Assembly (NCBI GenBank): GCA_026018925.1
Contig: JAKSZU010000004.1
Coordinates: 10,016,017-10,080,016 of the forward strand
Source of the DNA: Tupaia tana
Lineage: Eukaryota; Chordata; Mammalia; Scandentia; Tupaiidae
Direction of reading: 5' to 3'
DNA: 64,000 bases
Positions within the stretch are counted from its first letter, which is position 1. Each line of letters opens with the position of its first letter. Below are positions 1 through 15,687 of the stretch, piece by piece. A model generated the notes under the pieces. That model saw only the letters and a program-made list of their open reading frames with translations. It made no database searches and was not told the DNA's origin. Both the position numbers and the translations under genes were made by a program.

Positions 1-2194
<2,194 letters not shown>

Positions 2195-2345
2195 GGGAAA
2201 CACATATCCTCTTGCTAGACTATGAGCCCTGTAGGGCCAGGACTCCCATATTTTTTCACTGCTTAGAGCAGGACCTGGCCACAGTAGGTGCTCGATAACA
2301 CGTGTTGAATGAATGAAGGGTTAAATGAATGAAGGGTTAGCACGC
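2195..2345 (+). repeat. L2 LINE 3' end fragment
   Basis: The sequence runs from a 'gagccctgtagggccaggac' stretch to 'acagtaggtgctcgataaca' and then 'gttgaatgaatgaa'. This is the familiar 3' end of mammalian L2 elements in sense orientation. The final TGAATGAATGAAGGGTTA is partly duplicated at 2315-2340, probably by slippage. Confidence 0.7.
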
Positions 2346-3852
2346 CGCTCCAGGTCCAGGGAGCCGAGACACCAGCTGTGCAGGCAGCCATAGACTATCA
2401 GGGGACCCTTTGCCAATCTGTCATTTCAGGAATGCTTTGGAGAGCCCAGAATAGCCACGCCTTCTGTTTGTACTTTCAGTGACGATGGGTGTTTATACCA
2501 ACACGCGCAGGGTGGGGAAGAGCTGGTGTTTAGGAAGTTACATTTGGAGCCGAGGGACGTGTTCTTTTTCTCTGGACACGTGTGTGCCCCACTCAAGCCT
2601 CCCCCAGTGACCCCGACGCGGTGGGCTCTGAATTCTCTGCGGCCCTTTCATAAGCTTTGGGTTTACTCTCACACCTGTGGGCTCATTCCATCCTCAGCCA
2701 CTGTGACGTGCGGGGAACCAGGGCTCAGAACCAACAATCATCACTTTTTCGCAGGGTACCCCTAAAAAGTAGTCTTTTCGACGACTGAAAGGCACTGCCA
2801 TCGGACATTATCCACGACATCACTTTGAGCACTAGAAGTGACCGGAGGCTTGGAAGTGTTCATTTAGAAGTGACGCCAGTGTGACCACGAGGCTGGTGTG
2901 CACACTTGATTCACGAAGCCCGCTGGGCAGTCGGCACGTAGCTGCCAAGCCCCGGGCAGCCCTCTGCCTGCAGCGGCTGCGGGCTCTTTCAGTAGCCCGT
3001 TCCCCGTCTCGTGCAGCCACACTGCAGTGACGTGCAGACTGATCCAGAACACAACTCTGCCACCTGTGAGCTGCTGGCGCTGGGCGGGCTCCCGCATCTT
3101 TCATAGCCACAAGACCCTCCTCTGTGGACAGAGCACGCCCCCGCCCCCACTCCACCCAGTGACTGTGCGATTCCAGCAAGTCACTTTACAAAAGTGAGCG
3201 GCGCTGGCCTGGGAGAGGGGATTCTCAGCACCGGTTAACCGCCTGCCCTCTCCCATAGTCCGCTGTGAGGGAAGAGAGAGAAAGAGGCTCTTGGAATTGA
3301 GTTTAAGGCTCTGTCCTGGGCTTCCCTGAAGGCCAAGGGATGAGATAAATACTAGATTTAAGAGTCTTTTTATTTGGCAGGTTTTAAAGATTTTCTTTGA
3401 AAATCTTCTATTTTTAATTAATTAGAATGACTATTTTAGTTACGATTTTTAAGAGAGTTTAGATGAGCCCTGCTCTAAGAATAGGAGACAAAACTCGTTC
3501 ACTTCCTAGCAGCTTTACTGAGGAGCAGGTTACCAAAAAGACCCTGTTTTAAAAAGGAGAGGCCATCATACAAAGTGGTATTATTTTTCCTCTAATGCAT
3601 TCAAAATATGATTTGATTTTAAATACTCATTTTTCCACACAATTAATTCTACTAAAACATGGGGCCTAGCAAGTAATAGGTTCTTGGCACGTGTTAGAGA
3701 CCTACCTCAATGCATGAATCAGTGACTGAAATGAATGGGTAGTAGGGGCTGTCCTCTCATTTTGGAATTTGCAATTAGGAATTCATGGGCTTTCTTTTCT
3801 TCCCGTCCCTCCAGAAGCTTCTAGCTTGACTCCTAGAAAATTTTGATCAGAT
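2346..3852 (+). other. Intronic sequence, no recognised feature
   Basis: About 1.5 kb. It is GC-rich up to about 3300, then AT-rich (3340-3850) with oligo-T and TTAATTAATTAG tracts. The antisense frame at 2832-3179 has no family match that I recognise. The AT-rich part may hold old repeat debris. Confidence 0.4.
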
Positions 3853-3864
3853 AAAGAGATTGAG

Positions 3865-4154
3865 GGGTGGGACCAGCAGTTGGCATAATGGCCATGTCGC
3901 TGTACTCCCATGTAGTTGACTGCAGTTCGAGTCCCGGACCCAGTGGCTTAAACTCACGCCAGGTGTGTGCGTGTGCGTGCCCAAGATCCCGAGAGGAGAA
4001 TGGAGGAGAAGGGACTGTGGCATGGCCATCCCCCCACCCCCGGGGAGCTGATTTCTCTCTTTCTCTGTCTCTGTCTCTGTCTTTCTGGAGAGCACATGTG
4101 CCCTATAGCAAAAACCTCTCAAAAAAAAAAAAAAGAATTTAAAAAATTTTAAAA
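3865..4154 (+). repeat. tRNA-derived SINE, long family (A), complete with target duplication
   Basis: The copy starts GGGTGGGACCAGCAG and has the tRNA-like head. The middle contains 'atcccgagaggagaatggag', followed by a pyrimidine-rich CTCTGTCTCTG tract, then CCCTATAGCAAAAACCTCTC and poly(A). It is flanked by the direct repeat AAAGAGATTGAG at 3853-3864 and 4155-4166, so the ends are well defined. The box B-like site (CAGTTCGAGTCCC) is intact. It is moderately diverged: several CpGs of the youngest copy at 17967 are lost here. Confidence 0.85.
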
Positions 4155-4950
4155 AAAGAGATTGAGAGTGACATGAAGCCTGTTAAACCAGTTCTCTCCA
4201 GCCCCAGGTAAAGGTGGAGTGACTCAAGGTTTGTCAGAGTTCCTTTACATCAGGGGCCTGATATTGCAGAGCCAGCCTCTGTACAAGCCCAGTGCATAGA
4301 TCAGACAGGAGGCACAGCGCTATCTGAAGTGGGGACAGGGGATTTGAAGTCACCCCCTTCCTTACCACTCTTGGGGGCATCTAAGCCCTGGTACCCTGGG
4401 GTTCCAGGGATCACTGTGTAAACCACTGGTGCAGGGAAGAGAGGCCCACACCGACAGCCAGGATAGCTGCTCTCTGTGACCACGAGCTGTGCCGAAGGTG
4501 GTTAAGGGCTGAGTGAGTACAGCCCCAGATTACAGTGTCGATTCACTAAATAAGTAACAGGAAACCGGATATTATTTTTCCTTTGTGGGCTAAACCCACT
4601 GCATGAGTGTGTGCGTGTATGTGCGTGTGTGTGTATTTCTATCTGTAGATCTGTTTAGAGTGAAAGCCTTTTTGGTAGACACAGTAACAGGCTGGGACAC
4701 AGAGACCCAAGACCCTCACTTTGAACAGAACGTGTGGCCCAGGGGAAGCCTCTGAAAGACCGAGCCCTTCCCCCATCTGTAAAATGGGAGTGGAACGTGG
4801 GAACTGGAGCACAAACAAGTGGAAATAAATGCTATGACCAATGCAGGTGGCTGTCCTCCTTCTTGGTGGCCCTCCCTGGACCAAACACAGGGTCAAACAC
4901 CAGCTTCCTCAAACAGGATCAGAATATCCTGCTTTCATCTTATTCTCCTT

Positions 4951-4990
4951 CTCCCCTCCCCTCCCCTCCCCTCCCCTCCCCTCCTCTCCC
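4951..4990 (+). repeat. (CCCCT)n pyrimidine microsatellite
   Basis: About eight tandem CCCCT/CCCTC units, all pyrimidine on the + strand. The G-rich complement has runs of four G at 5-bp spacing, which fits a quadruplex, with an i-motif possible on this strand. Flanking sequence 4170-4950 holds no gene. A phrase at 4760-4800 resembles the MIR 3' part ('ccatctgtaaaatgggag'). Confidence 0.85.
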
Positions 4991-5099
4991 CCGTCCCCAT
5001 ATTCTCCTAAGGTATCTCCCACCAACTGTGTTAGAACACATGCCCCATTGCTCCAGCCCTGAGGATGTCCCCAGGTCCCTCACCTATATGTGCTAATGA

Positions 5100-5288
5100 C
5101 AAAACTCCCATTTATTAAGCTGTCTGTACTCATATAAAACATTACACTAGGCATTTTCATAATTTCTTTTTGAAGAAAATAGCAATAACCATATTTTATG
5201 TTTAGCCAAAGCTTGCAGTGGTCAGCCAACTTGCCCAAGAGGATGAAACTAATCGAACTGAGATTCAAACCATGAGTCTGAAGGCTTT
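5100..5288 (+). repeat. MIR SINE
   Basis: Sense MIR relic. The order of motifs fits: a 'cccatttattaagctgtctgtactcatataaaacatt' type 5' part, then 'aacttgcccaagaggatgaa', then 'ctgagattcaaaccatgagtctgaaggct'. Diverged, no clear target duplication. Confidence 0.6.
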
Positions 5289-5330
5289 GCCTTTTCTACT
5301 TGCAAATTGCACCTGAAACCCCTTCAGTCT

Positions 5331-5605
5331 GGGGCCAGCAGGAGATGTGGTGGGTAAGGCAGCGGGATTCCCATATGGCCAACCGTGGTTCAAGTCCTAG
5401 ACCCAACGGCTTGAAAAATCACACTGGGCATGTGTGTGTACAGCACATGTGCCCAAAATCCCAAGAGGAGAATGAAACAGGGATTCTGGTGTAACCATGC
5501 CCCCGGCAGGGAAAGATTTCTCACTTTCCCTCTCTTTGTTTCTCTCCTCTCTGGCATGTGCATGGGCCCTCTGGCACAATTCTGGGAAAAACAAGAAAGA
5601 AAAAC
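5331..5605 (+). repeat. tRNA-derived SINE, family A, old copy
   Basis: The head is GGGGCCAGCAGGAGATGTGG with 'tggttcaagtcctagaccc' as box B region. The body follows with 'cccaaaatcccaagaggaga' and a CCCTCTGGCACAATTCT tail, then A-rich sequence. The flanks CCTTCAGTCT (before) and CCTTCAGAGTC (after) look like a decayed target duplication. It is more diverged than the copy at 17967, hence older. Confidence 0.8.
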
Positions 5606-6068
5606 CAAAAACCTTCAGAGTCAATGTATCGAAATGAACTATCTGGAACAATTCTCCTTCCACTCCTTCCCTTTTGGTAAAATTTTAGACTTTCAAAATT
5701 TTAAACTTAAGAAAACTTACAGTCCATGTGCAAAGAACTCACAGGTGCCCTCTCTCCAGGTTTTACCGCTTCTTATAAGGAGCTGGTGGAGGAGAGGGGT
5801 GCTGAGAAGGGTCAGTCAGAGGAAGGAAGAAATCCGAGCGGAATCTATGGAGCCAGAGAATATGAGTTTCACCCAGAGCAAAGGGTCCGTAGGGCTAGGC
5901 GCTCCAGAGGGATGTAAGGGAAGTGGCTTGGTCCAGTCGAACATTCCAGGTTAGTGCTGCAGAGAATTAGCGAGGGAGGTAAAGAAGGTGGGGGGGGGGG
6001 TCGACTTGGCTGAACCTGTGCCTGGGATGGCAAACCACGGGTCTATGCTGATAACTCAGTCATCCTGT
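5606..6068 (+). other. Intronic sequence, no recognised feature
   Basis: Mostly unique-looking sequence with a 10-base G run just before 6001. I see no gene or named repeat. Confidence 0.4.
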
Positions 6069-6188
6069 CACAAATCCGTGGTGACCCCTCAGAGATGCCA
6101 CGAATCCGTGGTGATCCCTCGGAGGTGCCACGAATCCGTGGTGACACCTTGGAGGTGCCACGAATCCACGGTGATGCCTGGTTCTCCC
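6069..6188 (+). repeat. 30-bp minisatellite, four units
   Basis: Four head-to-tail 30-bp units start at 6069, 6099, 6129 and 6159. Each begins CAC(G/A)AATCC and carries GGTGA near the middle. Units 2 and 3 contain the imperfect palindrome CCACGAATCCGTGG, and in unit 4 the same place reads CCACGAATCCACGG. The open frame across it in antisense (repeats of His-His-Gly-Phe-Val) comes only from the 30-bp period being divisible by three. Confidence 0.9.
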
Positions 6189-6854
6189 TGCTGCCCCAGG
6201 ACTAGGTATAGAAAGGTGATGGCAGAGTTGATCACAAGCAGGCATTTTGCTAAGTAGATACGACAGTGTTGAGTTGAAGGTATTGGTGAGTGGCTTGAGG
6301 TCCAGACTGAGCTGTAAAAGAAGACGGATCGAAGGGATCCATAGACGGGAAGAAACAGGGAGCCGAAAGGCTGGAGGGGCCTGTGACGTAGGACACCAGG
6401 CGCACGGAATCCAGAGTGCTCGGCCGGGAGCCAAGGCAGCGGAGGGGAGAGCGGTAAGACGTGAGAGCCGGCCTTTCCCTGTTCTCAGGCCAGCAGGGCT
6501 CTGGGGGCGGTCACACACGTGGTTGCTCTTGGAATGGGAAGGGGCTATCTCTGAAAGAAGTGGTCGCCCCTCAGTTGGAACAAGAGGGAAGAAAGAGATG
6601 AGCACAGAGCAGACAGAATCCCACGTGGGGCGTGGGAGAGAGGGCGTGCTGCCAGACGGAGTCTGTGTCTTCCAGAGACAGTAAGGCCAGGCCGTTTGCT
6701 TAGGGCACGGTAGGGGAGAGGAAGGGTGAGGACCGAGGGCGTTGGGAGGCATGGAAGGGCCCATGAGCAGAACAAGATACGCTAATAGAGCCAAATGGTA
6801 CAGTGGCTGGGAACAAGCTGGATTATCATCATTTATAGTGACATTAATTTTTCT
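6189..6854 (+). other. Intronic purine-rich sequence, no recognised feature
   Basis: G/A-rich unique sequence in an intron. Open frames on both strands exist because stop codons are rare in this composition. No domain is recognisable. Confidence 0.4.
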
Positions 6855-7049
6855 ACTTCTGTGGTTTACTTATGTATTTAATGAGAGAGAAAGAGACAGG
6901 CATCCCTACCATCTTCCCTACACCATGATCCATGTCTGACCCAACGGATCATGGTCTCCACATGCATCTGGACAGCTCAGGGCAGTCCCAGGACATGAAC
7001 TCAGGACCTTCCCTACATGAATCCAGTTGCATTACCACCAGCTGGCCCC
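6855..7049 (-). repeat. tRNA-derived SINE, second family (B), antisense
   Basis: Read on the minus strand it starts GGGGCCAGCTGGTGGTAATG, continues through 'gagttcatgtcctgggactg', and ends in a 'ctctttctctctcattaaat' tail. The same head and tail recur in antisense at 19250-19472 and 36835-37023, and in sense near 35590-35872. It is distinct from the long family A, which has a different body and a CCCTATAGC end. Confidence 0.65.
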
Positions 7050-8898
7050 TTCTCGTGCGATTTCTTTTTCCACCAAAGTTCAGCTCTCGGGGGGCACATG
7101 TGGAGAATGTAGGTGGAGGGGTTCATGCACAATTGACATCTTCTAGACAACTAATTAAAAGGGAAAGAATCAAGGGGCTTAGGAGGATTTGCAAGAAAAT
7201 GATGATCACTGTGGACCACGCGGTCTAAGGTTGGGGAAGGACGAAGAGAAGGCAGAGGGAGTCGATGAGTAAAGAGAAAGTACAGGTGTCGACAGTGGCA
7301 GCCTTGACGGGAGGAGGGTGAGTGGGGCGCATACTCTAGAGAGGTCAAGTGTAATGACTGAAGGGTACACCTGAGCTCATGGTGCTCAGCTGAGTGCTGA
7401 CGTTGGACATAGCCCTGCCAGGAGTCGGGGAGGGAAGCAGAGGAAGGGAGAGCACTACTTGGGGTAAACCTTGAATTATGGTGGCGAGCCATGAATCCTG
7501 CAAGATGAGTTCTTCTCAGGCTTCAGCAAACACTTAAAGGAAGAAGTTCTGGAGTGTGGAAGCAAGATCTCCCCTGCAGAGGGCCACAGAGGAGGCAGTG
7601 GCCTGAGTTGGAGCAGGAGGTTCTGGGAGGTGTCGCAGCTACAGGGAGGCAGCTGTTTGCCTGAGAAAGGGATTGGCAGAGGGGTGGTTCCAGAGGACAG
7701 TGGGAAGGGTGGGGCAGGAAGGCCAATACCGGGAGAAGCTGGGGGAGGCAGCAGGGAACAGGGCGGGCATACGAGAGAAGATCGCAGGCTGCAGGCGTCT
7801 GCCCCTGGAGCAGATTTTGGTGCCAGGTTAGTGCCAGAATGGCTGTGGGTCCAGGCGGCATCGCCCTATGCTCCCCTGGGTGACTGTCCTTGACTTCCCA
7901 CTACGTCCAGAGGAGGAGCGAGGGTGACTACAGAGCACAGGCGTGGGAGGCCGCAGAGGAGCCTCTTCCAGGAACTGCTTACGAGAGCGTCTGATGGGAA
8001 AGGCAAAGAGAAACATGAAGACACTCCGCTCGCTTACTCAGACAGCCTGAGCGCTGCCTGTCCCACCAGCCGCTGTGGGTTCCTGGGTTGCAGCCGGGAG
8101 CTTCCCTCGTGTGGGTAGGGCCCCGGAGCTGGCTGCTCGGGGCTGCCTCTGCCTATGTGTCTACGGAACCTCCGACCTTGTCCAGACAGCCGAGGGAGAA
8201 AGTAACTAATGCTCCATCCCGAACCTATTTTAGGTCCTCCATGCTAACTATCTGTGGACTGTGATATTTTAATTACACCACTCTACGCCCTTAAAGTGGT
8301 AAATGCCTTTTTGACCTGTTCTCTCTAATTACCTTCAGCATATTTCAACAAACTGAAAATATCTTCGAATTCTTGGAAACAATGCAAGAAAAATTAAGTC
8401 TAAAGCTGAGGGCTTTTGACAGCAAAATCTGACTTTCCAGAAGAGGTGTGAGATGGCGGGTAGAGATTTATAAGAATTCTTGGCAGGGCTGGAGTTCTGA
8501 GTCCATCGGCCCTCTGCAGAGATGGGAGAGGCTCGTGGTCTTGGTTTATTGTCTTGTTTTAATCTGTTTAGTAATGTTGTCGGACTCAAGTGTGGTCGGG
8601 GGAAAGACCTATGTGTGAGGGGATTTCAAAAACGTCATGCAATTGTGGAATTAAAATACAAGTTTATTTTAGTGCAGAAAATATTGAAATGCATACATAC
8701 TTTTTTTTTTCCATGAGTTTTTCTGAAGCAACTTCCCATAAAAAAAGCTTCAGGAAAGATTGAAAAAAAGATCATTAGACTTGAGAGAAACCGTTGGCAT
8801 GGGGAGCAGAACGAAGGAGGCGTTGGAGTTTTCGGCCCAGGTCCTCTGTGTTGCATATTAACAATGTCACCAGCCCCAGGCAAAGCTCTCACAATTTC
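7050..8898 (+). other. Intronic sequence, purine-rich then AT-rich, no gene seen
   Basis: From 7200 to 8020 the + strand is rich in GGAGG/GAAG motifs. From about 8220 to 8700 it is AT-rich with TAATTAC and ATTTTAATTACACC motifs. I recognise no gene or named repeat. The AT-rich island 8230-8420 is the part most likely to be non-repetitive and conserved, but I cannot test this. Confidence 0.4.
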
Positions 8899-9083
8899 TT
8901 TTTTTTTTTTTTTTTAAGAATTATTTTATTTAATTTTATTTATTTATTTATTTTTAATTTGCCCTGAGAGGAACACAGAGAGAGAGGGAAAGTGAGAAAG
9001 TAAGCCGCCGGATCTGGCACTTGAACCATGATCGGCCATGTGGGAGTCCAGTGCCCTTAACCACCGTGCCACCTGCTGGCCCC
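8899..9083 (-). repeat. tRNA-derived SINE, short family (C), antisense
   Basis: The minus strand reads GGGGCCAGCAGGTGGCACGG, then 'tggttaagggcactggactc' and 'atggttcaagtgccagatcc'. The head then joins directly to a CTTTCTCACTTTCCCTCTCT tract and an AT-rich tail. It lacks the central part of family A. Similar short copies lie at 12801-13285, 50125-50273 and 50998-51135. Degenerate flanks CTCACAATTT / TTCACAATCT could be the target duplication. Confidence 0.8.
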
Positions 9084-9190
9084 AGCCTTCACAATCTCAT
9101 CCTCACCACACCTCAATGAAGTGGTGTCACTCACTCCCTTTCACAGATGAAGTAAAACCGGACAGGCTTTCTAGCTTACCGAGGCTTAGT
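9084..9190 (+). repeat. MIR fragment
   Basis: The 'caatctcatcctcaccacac' stretch, then 'tcacagatgaagtaaaacc' and 'cttaccgaggctta', follow the order of the MIR core and 3' part. Short and diverged. Confidence 0.45.
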
Positions 9191-9534
9191 CCACCGCATG
9201 GATAAGATCCAGAAGGTTAAGTTGGTAACCCCACAGCCTGACCCCAGCCATGCCACACTGCCTTCAGACTCCGTTGTGTCAAGCACAAAACTGAAGCCCA
9301 GGAGTTTCTCAGCCCACGAGAGAGTGGACAGCAGGGCTTCACGAGGGTTTGAGCCCCCGATGAGGAAGAAGCAAACCCTTCAGGCACAGGAATTGGATGA
9401 GCCACCAGAAGGAGCTTCCTCACGGAGGTGACAGGCTGGAAGAGAGGAGGCAGAGCACTCGGACAGCACTTGCTCTGCGTGGTTGTGAATGTTTTCACAC
9501 CTCTCTCCTCCGCTTGCCACCGTCCTTCAGAGAG

Positions 9535-9612
9535 GACGGATTGTGTCAGACATTTTTCTTCCTCCACACTGCCTGGCCCGTAATAGGCACTCAATAAATG
9601 TTGGAATGAATG
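9535..9612 (+). repeat. L2 LINE 3' end fragment
   Basis: 'ctgcctggcccgtaatag' followed by 'gcactcaataaatgttgga' and ATGAATGAG is the L2 3' terminus in sense orientation. The sequence 9190-9535 before it shows nothing that I recognise. Confidence 0.65.
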
Positions 9613-9997
9613 AGTGTGTGAAATGAGGAGGGATCCATTACATCCGAGTGCTTGGCATCTGCTTCCCAGGCCCTCCAAGGAGGGGTTTCCTGGGAAAGCT
9701 TCGTCATGGCCCTGTCCCCACACAGAGAGGCGCCCTAGGACATTGGCCCCATCAGAGGGAAGCAGGTTTGACACCACCTTCATTTTATATACTTAGGCTT
9801 GTGGGGTTTGCGCACCGTCTTTGCTGGTCGGCGCTTTGCCTACAATTAGGATGAATGGCCGTGCGGGCAGCGACAGAACAGCGCGTAGAAGCCTTGGTCA
9901 GGAGAGCCGGGCACTAACGTTGAAGAATGAGGCGGCTAGAACTAAAGCACACATTTGCAAAGAAACCAAACACCTAGGTACAATGTAGTACCTTAAC

Positions 9998-10077
9998 TGT
10001 TATCAATCACTACTTAATCTAATTAGTTTAGAAGCTATTTTAAAGAGCTTAATTAGATTAAGCTGTGATTGATAACA
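9998..10077. repeat. 80-bp near-perfect palindrome (28-bp arms, 24-nt loop)
   Basis: The left arm 9998-10025 and right arm 10050-10077 are reverse complements at 26 of 28 positions; the two mismatches are adjacent, in the middle of the stem. Each arm carries TAATTA (10020-10025, 10050-10055) and TGATTGAT (10066-10073; its complement ATCAATCA at 10002-10009). TGATTGAT matches the PBX-HOX composite site and TAATTA the general homeodomain core. It could be a small inverted-repeat DNA transposon relic (80 bp is MITE size) or an old conserved hairpin element. The function is unknown. Confidence 0.85.
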
Positions 10078-10089
10078 CTTTATATCTAC

Positions 10090-12800
<2,711 letters not shown>

Positions 12801-13149
12801 TTTTAGAATTATTTATTTAACTTTATTTATTCATTCTTTCTTTTTTATTCTTTTTTTTTTGGGGGGTGGGGGGAGGTTTTCGCTATAGGGCACGTGCGCT
12901 TGCCAGAAAGAGAGAGAGACAGAGAGATAGAAAGCGAGAAATCACCCCCCAGGGGGGATAGCCACGCCTCAATCCCTTCTCCTCCATTCTCCTCTCGGGA
13001 TCTTGGGCACGCACGCACACTTGCCCGGCATGAATTTAAGCCGCCAGGTCCAGGACTTGAACTGTGGTTGACTACATGGGAGTCCAGCGACATAACCATT
13101 ACGCTAACTGCTGGTCCCTTTTTCATTCATTTTTAATTTGACCAGAGAG

Positions 13150-13194
<45 letters not shown>

Positions 13195-13285
13195 GAGACA
13201 GCAAGCCACCAGGTCCAGGATTTGAACCATGGTCAGCCATGTGGGAGCATCCAGTGCCTTAACCACCATGCCACCCACTGATCCC
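12801..13285 (-). repeat. tRNA-derived SINE, short family (C), antisense, split by another SINE
   Basis: The A/T-rich tail in antisense (12801-12847) matches the tail of the copy at 8899. The head and body resume at 13119-13285 with 'ggtccaggatttgaaccatg' and 'ccttaaccaccatgccaccc'. The interval 12848-13118 is an inserted family A SINE. A (GA)n stretch at 13157-13190 has grown from the CT tract of the element. The whole lies inside the antisense L1. Confidence 0.7.
12848..13118 (-). repeat. tRNA-derived SINE, family A, antisense, inserted in a family C SINE
   Basis: Complete family A copy in antisense. It has poly(T), GGTTTTCGCTATAGGGCACG, the AG-rich tract, 'cattctcctctcgggatctt', the tRNA-like part, and CTAACTGCTGGTCCC at its end. 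CTTTTTTATTC before and CTTTTTCATTC after it are candidate target duplications. It retains several CpGs and is therefore younger than its host SINE. Confidence 0.85.
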
Positions 13286-15050
13286 AAACAAACTATGTTT
13301 ATAGCTGTCTTTTTCTTATGACTCTAAAGCTTGTGGTCAGAGAACATTGTCTATATTTGAGTCATTTGGAATTTGTTGAAACATCCTTTTTGAACCCAAA
13401 ATTGTCACTTTTCACATATATTCGGTGTGTGTTTGAAAAAAGTAATGGTGAATTTTGCAGTTGCTGTGTTTTAATATGCCCATTACAGCAAGATTGTTAA
13501 TTGTGTTTATCTTTTATGTCATCATTGATTTTCTAGTCCTTTTTTATCAATAAACTACAGAAAGAGGAATATTAACATTTCCCATTATTATGGTGAGTTT
13601 GTTCATTAGGTTTTAAAATTTTGTCAATGTTTGCTTCATGTATTTCGAGACTGTTATTAAAGCATGCAAGTTGAGAATTACGTATCTCTCTGCATGTTGA
13701 GCTGTTCCAAAAACTAATTACGTAGTGGCTCTCTTTATCTGTGATAGTATTTTTGACCTTAAAGCTATCTTTACCCATTACATCAGCTTTCTTTTGGTTT
13801 AATCTTTTTCTATTCTCTTGCTATTAACCCTCCTAGTTCCTTATGCTTTACATGTGTTTTGTATATTTTTTAAAAAATCCAATCTATCTTTTAACTAGAA
13901 TTTAAACTGTTTAAGTTCTATAACCATCTCTATCATTTTAGAGCTACCCTAAAATACCTTTGGAGTATTAATGCGCATACTTCGTGAAGTCTAACATTAC
14001 ACAGCAGTTTTGTATTTTTCCTGGAAAGTCAGGGATCTCAGAACACTAGGACTTCAGTGACCTCCTCCCGATTCAGACTCTGGTGCATGTATTTGCATGG
14101 TACCTTCCCTCTCCTCACAGGTAGCAATTGTGACTGTTTAATGAGGCCACGTCCATTTAGGTCGGCTCACATGCATACCTCTGCTTTGTGCACCGTTCCT
14201 CTTGCCTATCAGTTCTCTGTGGAATTTATTTCTATCCGACATATGTGTGTTAGGAGGGATTCTCAGTAACGGCACTGCATTCATCCTGGGCAAACCACAC
14301 TGTGCACTGTAAAGATGCACAGTAATTAAATGTAACTTAAAAATAAAAGAATGTATTCTTCTGTTGAAGGCAACTTTATTTGTTCCTTTTTTAAAATACT
14401 TGTCTCTCCTGTTTTTGAAAGAACTCTGGTCACTGGACATTTGGTTCTTGAGGGATCTTACACACGCTCTGCACATGGAGCTGTTGTCCTGTCCTCTCGC
14501 TCCCGCTGCCGCTGTCAGTTTATCGTCCTTTCCTTGTGTGACACCCTCGTGACCACGTCTTTGGTCTTCTCCTCGTCCGCAGTGTCCTGCAGGTTCACTG
14601 CCGCCTGTCTGCATGGACACATTCTGCTTGAAGTCGCTGAGCTCCTTGAACATGTGAATCGTATCTTTCATCAGTTGGAGAAGATGTTTAGCTGTTACCG
14701 TCTCAGCTTCTGCCTCTCCTTTATCCTCTGTCTTTCTTGTCTCCTTCTGGAGCTCTGACAGGATGTGTTCGTCTGTCTCTGTCTTCTGTTTCTTAACCTC
14801 ACTTACGTTTTCTCTCTTTCATTTTGTTCACTAATTCCATTCAACTGTGTCTAACCTCTGTTAAATTCATTCACTGAAAATTTATTATAGTTTCAAATAT
14901 CATCATTTTTCATTCTATGGAGTCCATGGGGTTATTTTTCAGATGTTTTTGGTCCTGTTTAATGGTCTCAGGTGCCTTGCTCGTATGTTTAGCTCCTTTA
15001 ATTCTGTACATAGGTTAATACTGAGCCGTGTTGTGTCCGTTAGGCCGGAC
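13286..15050 (-). mobile_element. Old L1 LINE, antisense, continuation toward its 5' part
   Basis: The L1 resumes after the SINEs with 'aagcttgtggtcagagaaca' (13327-13347), then 'cccattattatggtgagttt' and 'atcagctttcttttggttta'. All of these are antisense L1 ORF2 phrases in the expected order. From about 14340 to 15000 the CTTCTG/CTCTTTC-rich sequence resembles the ORF1/5' side of old L1 or HAL1 elements, with less certainty. No intact frame remains. Confidence 0.6.
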
Positions 15051-15687
15051 CTGAGTCTGCATGGTTGGTTCTGTCTGTTGTCTCTCACCGTCGGCTCCCA
15101 GAACCATGTTTCCTTTTGTGGCCTGGAGTCTGACTCTGTTGTTAGAGGGTAAGCCTTGTCTCTGGGAGTTCTTCGAGACCTGAGTGGAAGGTAGTTGCAT
15201 CCACACAGGAGTCATATATACTCCTGCCTAGTGCCTGGGCACTCAGCAGCTGGGAACCTCTTCGCACTAAGTACTCCGGGTGAAGGCTTCAAACCGTCCA
15301 AGTAGGGTGCTGTGAAGGCTGCAAACCCACGGGAAGGCCGCCTTGCAGTCATGTGTCCTCGGATGGTTGTGTTTCCTGTCCATCAGCGTCAAGGAAATGG
15401 TCACCTCCAGATCCGCCTCAAGGGTGGCAGTGGCAGGTGATGAGGACATAGATTTATCCTCATTCCCAATTCCTTGGGTGCAGCTTGGACTGGTTCAGCT
15501 CTTTACAAGGGTCTCGTATCCGCGTCTCCGTCTTCGCGGGCCCTGACCTTTGTCTCCTAGCCCTGCTCCTGAGTCCCTCACACGCAAAGCTATTCTGAGC
15601 CAGGTTTTTAGAATGCATTCAAGGCCACTACCAGCTCCATATTCTCGATCCCATTCACTGAGTCGTGTGTCCTGAGTGTCCCTTATG

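Noticed and set aside
6060-6794. 244-codon antisense frame with His-His-Gly-Phe-Val repeats
   Set aside because: The repeats come from the 30-bp minisatellite and the rest from purine-rich intron; no homology or gene structure.
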